From Syntrophus aciditrophicus (GTDB lineage Bacteria; Desulfobacterota; Syntrophia; Syntrophales; UBA5619), in NCBI GenBank assembly GCA_020726025.1, contig DYTH01000010.1, positions 1 through 32,683 on the forward strand: DNA of 32,683 nucleotides. The letters are read 5' to 3'. Position 1 is the first letter of the stretch. Each line of letters begins with the position of its first letter. A model generated the notes under the pieces. It was not told the DNA's origin. It was given only the letters and a program-made list of their open reading frames with translations, and did no database searches. This document shows positions 29,954-32,683 of this stretch, in pieces. Both the position numbers and the translations under genes were made by a program.

Positions 29954-31410
29954 CAGAGATTCGGTCTCCTTTTTTCAATGTTTGCCTGTTTTTCATAGGC
30001 AGAGGCGATCTGGAGCAGGCGGCCCTCCTGGAAATGGGCGGCCAGAAACTGCACCCCGATTGGCAGGCCGGAGGCGCTGTAACCGCAGGGCACGGAGATT
30101 CCCGGAATCCCCGCCATATTCGTAGAAATTGTAAAAAGATCGGAAAGATACATCTGCATCGGGTCGCCGGTTTTTTCTCCGATGCGGAAAGCGGGCGTCG
30201 GCGTCGTCGGCGTGATGATCGCGTCGCACATCGTGAACGCCTCATCAAAATCCCGCTTGATCAGCGAGCGCACCTGGGACGCCTTCTTGTAATAGGCGTC
30301 GTAATACCCCGAGGACAGCGCATAAGTACCCAGCATAATGCGTCTTTTTACCTCCGTACCAAAGCCGGCCGACCGGGTCTTTTTGTACATGTCCAACAGA
30401 TCGCGGCTCTCCGGGGCGCGGAAGCCGTATTTGACGCCGTCGTAGCGGGCGAGATTCGACGAGGCCTCCGCGGGCGCTACAATGTAATAGACGGCAAGCG
30501 AGTATTCCGTGTGGGGCAGCGACACCTCAACACACCGGGCGCCGGCTTCCTCAACGGTTTTTACCGCCTGACGGACGGCCTTTTCCACCTCGGGATCGAG
30601 CCCGCCGACGAAAAACTCTCTGGGGATGCCGACCGCCCAGCCTTCGATCCCTTTTCCGATAAACTGTCTGTAATCGGGAACTTCCTCTATCGACGAGGTT
30701 GAATCGCGGTTGTCGTATCCGGCAAGGACGTTCATCATGATGGCAGCGTCCTCGACATCTTTCGTAAAGGGGCCGATCTGGTCGAGCGACGAAGCAAAGG
30801 CAATCAGGCCGAAACGGGAAACCCGGCCGTAGGTGGGCTTCAGCCCGACAACCCCGCAGAGGGCCGCCGGCTGACGGATCGACCCGCCCGTGTCGGAGCC
30901 GATGGAGGCTATGCATTCGTCTGCCGCTACCGCCGCCGCCGAACCGCCGCTGGAACCGCCGGGAATTCTCTCCAGATCCCAAGGATTCCGGGATGTTCCG
31001 TAAAACGATGTCTCCGTTGAGGAGCCCATCGCGAACTCGTCCATGTTGGTCTTGCCGGTGAACACCGCCCCCGCCGCGCGCAGTTTTTCGATCACGGCCG
31101 CGTCGTACGGCGGGATGAAATTGGAGAGCATCCGGGAGCCGCAGGTGGTAAGCGTCCCCTTCGTGCAGACGATGTCCTTGAGCGCAATCGGAATACCGGT
31201 CAAAACGCCGCATTCACCCTTTTTGATCGCCTCGTCCGCCCTTTTTGCCTCGGCGAAAGCTGTCTCTTTCATCAGCGTGATGTAGGCGTGGACGTCCTTT
31301 TCAACCGCGTCGATCCGGCCGAACGTGGAGGCCGTGATCTCCTCGGACGACGTCTCTTTGGAGCGCAGCTTTTCGCTCAATTCATGAATGGTCAGTTGGT
31401 GCAATTCCAT
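29953..31410 (-). CDS. gatA: Asp-tRNA(Asn)/Glu-tRNA(Gln) amidotransferase subunit A
   Basis: [61 protein letters not shown], and [28 protein letters not shown] amidase signature. Confidence 0.97.
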   Translation of the reverse strand: MELHQLTIHELSEKLRSKETSSEEITASTFGRIDAVEKDVHAYITLMKETAFAEAKRADEAIKKGECGVLTGIPIALKDIVCTKGTLTTCGSRMLSNFIPPYDAAVIEKLRAAGAVFTGKTNMDEFAMGSSTETSFYGTSRNPWDLERIPGGSSGGSAAAVAADECIASIGSDTGGSIRQPAALCGVVGLKPTYGRVSRFGLIAFASSLDQIGPFTKDVEDAAIMMNVLAGYDNRDSTSSIEEVPDYRQFIGKGIEGWAVGIPREFFVGGLDPEVEKAVRQAVKTVEEAGARCVEVSLPHTEYSLAVYYIVAPAEASSNLARYDGVKYGFRAPESRDLLDMYKKTRSAGFGTEVKRRIMLGTYALSSGYYDAYYKKASQVRSLIKRDFDEAFTMCDAIITPTTPTPAFRIGEKTGDPMQMYLSDLFTISTNMAGIPGISVPCGYSASGLPIGVQFLAAHFQEGRLLQIASAYEKQANIEKRRPNL

Positions 31411-31562
31411 AAAACATTTCTCTTTTCTGTTTAATCACCCCTACCTGGCCTTTCCCCGTTAAAAAGGGAGAAATAAAAGGGATGGGCGTTTTCGTTCACT
31501 GCCGCATTGGCCGCCGCAGGCGCCGCCGCTCGGCCATTACGGTAGATGGATGGTCTCTATGG

Positions 31563-31850
31563 CTACTCGATGACCTTCGGCACCTGAAAAAAGCCGCCCC
31601 GCGCCTCGGGGGCGTTGGCCAGCGACGCATCCGGCGACAAGGAATCCCTGACGTCATCCGCCCGGAAGGCGTTTTTCCGCAGTGTCGCGTTCGCGAGCGG
31701 CTCTACCCCGTTCGTATCCACCAGGGAGAGCTTGTCCATATAGCTCAATATGTCATTCATCTGGGCGGTGAACTTCTTTGTTTCGTCCTCTTTGAATTCG
31801 AGTCGGGCCAGATGGGCCACCCAGGCGACCTGCTCCCTGCTTATCTTCAT
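31563..31850 (-). CDS. gatC: Asp-tRNA(Asn)/Glu-tRNA(Gln) amidotransferase subunit C
   Basis: MKISREQVAWVAHLARLEFKEDETKKFTAQMNDILSYMDKL. The ORF extends to 31868; MKISREQ at 31850 is the likelier start. Confidence 0.92.
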   Translation of the reverse strand: MKISREQVAWVAHLARLEFKEDETKKFTAQMNDILSYMDKLSLVDTNGVEPLANATLRKNAFRADDVRDSLSPDASLANAPEARGGFFQVPKVIE

Positions 31851-31993
31851 AGTATCCAATGCATTCACCCCTTTTCCACTTTGCGGCAGCCTGAAGCGTT
31901 GCCGGTGTTTCTTGTAGTTTCCACGGGGGGGTAATATTGCTTTCAGCCTTGAAAATCAAGCCGTTTTTCGCATGCGGGGCATCCAGATATTCC

Positions 31994-32022
31994 TTGACAA
32001 GAAAAAACAGACCCTTTATAAA
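31994..32022 (+). promoter_or_regulatory. Strong sigma70-type promoter candidate upstream of the J-domain gene
   Basis: TTGACA (31994-31999), 17-bp spacer, TATAAA (32017-32022). Confidence 0.6.
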
Positions 32023-32108
32023 GTTATCCACATAGCACACTTGATGTTTCCGCCATGGCATAAGGAGGTTTTGATCCATCTCGATTTTCCCCCGAGATGG
32101 CCGCCACA

Positions 32109-32528
32109 ATGAATCAAACCGACAGCGAAAACAGAATCATCATTCCGGAAAAACAGCTTCTCGATTCGTGCCGGGTTCTTTTTGGCAAGGAAATTTAGAT
32201 GTTGCCGCAGTTCCTCGGGTATCTGCAACCGTCCGGAGTAAAGGCGGCGTACCGTAAACTGGCTATGGAGACGCATCCCGACCGCGCCAGTTACATCGGC
32301 GTGGATGAGGCAATCCTGTCGGAACGATTCAAGGAGGTACGCTCTGCTTATGAGCAGGTTTTTTCGTATGTTCAGGAACCGGAACGTTACATTCTGGCAA
32401 TGTCGGCACGCCCGTTCGGCAGACCGGTTCGTCCCGCAGCCCGCACACAGGCTCCCCGGCGCCATAATTTCTATACGGGACAAATCCCTTCCCGCAAAAT
32501 TCTCATCGGTCAATTTCTCTATTATTGA
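32109..32528 (+). pseudogene. J-domain protein gene with in-frame amber codon and a 3' end cut by a MITE
   Basis: MNQTDSENRIIIPEKQLLDSCRVLFGKEI-TAG(32196-32198)-MLPQFLGYLQPSGVKAAYRKLAMETHPDRAS (HPD motif). The reading frame then ends on the TGA that starts the family-A element at 32526. Confidence 0.7.
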
Positions 32529-32680
32529 TGAACTCGTCAAAAGTACATTTTCCCCTCCCCTTGCGGGAGGGGATTAAGGGGAGGGGAAAACTACATCCCG
32601 AAATACAGTCACTTATCACCCCCACCCGGACCCTCCCCCGTGAAGGGGGAGGGAATTTCAGACTTTTGACGAGTTCATCA
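32526..32680 (+). repeat. 155-bp element with family-A termini but a different core
   Basis: TIRs TGATGAACTCGTCAAAAGT / ACTTTTGACGAGTTCATCA. Core is C/G-rich: CCCCTCCCCTTGCGGGAGGGG ... CCCTCCCCCGTGAAGGGGGAGGG. Left flank TTAT; right flank TTA, then the window ends. Confidence 0.88.
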
Positions 32681-32683
32681 TTA

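Noticed and set aside
32016-32540. 174-aa minus-strand ORF at the right end
   Set aside because: Opposite the J-domain frame, which has a recognisable HPD motif; the minus ORF has no family signature.

Overview
GC-rich bacterial DNA, probably from an anaerobic, syntroph-like deltaproteobacterium (inferred from gene content). From left to right it contains: (i) an AAA/DUF4143 ATPase gene with an overlapping inverted-repeat region just upstream; (ii) a surface-glycan type cluster of asnB, GT4 glycosyltransferase, a PHP-like membrane protein, WbqC, PIG-L deacetylase, DegT aminotransferase and a MraY/WecA-type transferase, the last five joined by 4-bp ATGA overlaps; (iii) a thiamine-binding UPF0045 protein, TlpA-like thioredoxin and CcdA; (iv) a 3-hydroxyacyl-CoA dehydrogenase/enoyl-CoA hydratase fusion with DUF3783 and DUF6125-like genes; (v) a minus-strand block with a three-subunit molybdenum hydroxylase, a CoxG-like protein and a split B12-dependent methylmalonyl-CoA mutase; (vi) carB, mtnA and gatB/gatA/gatC; (vii) a broken J-domain gene. 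The most interesting signal is a set of short, non-coding, MITE-like elements. Two families (A and B) have different terminal inverted repeats, 4-bp target-site duplications readable at both ends in four copies, and a related multi-hairpin core whose stems vary by compensatory changes. One copy is inserted in frame at the start of a gene, one lies between tlpA and ccdA, and one supplies the stop codon of the J-domain gene. Both window ends fall at or inside family-A copies. No CRISPR array, rRNA or tRNA was recognised.
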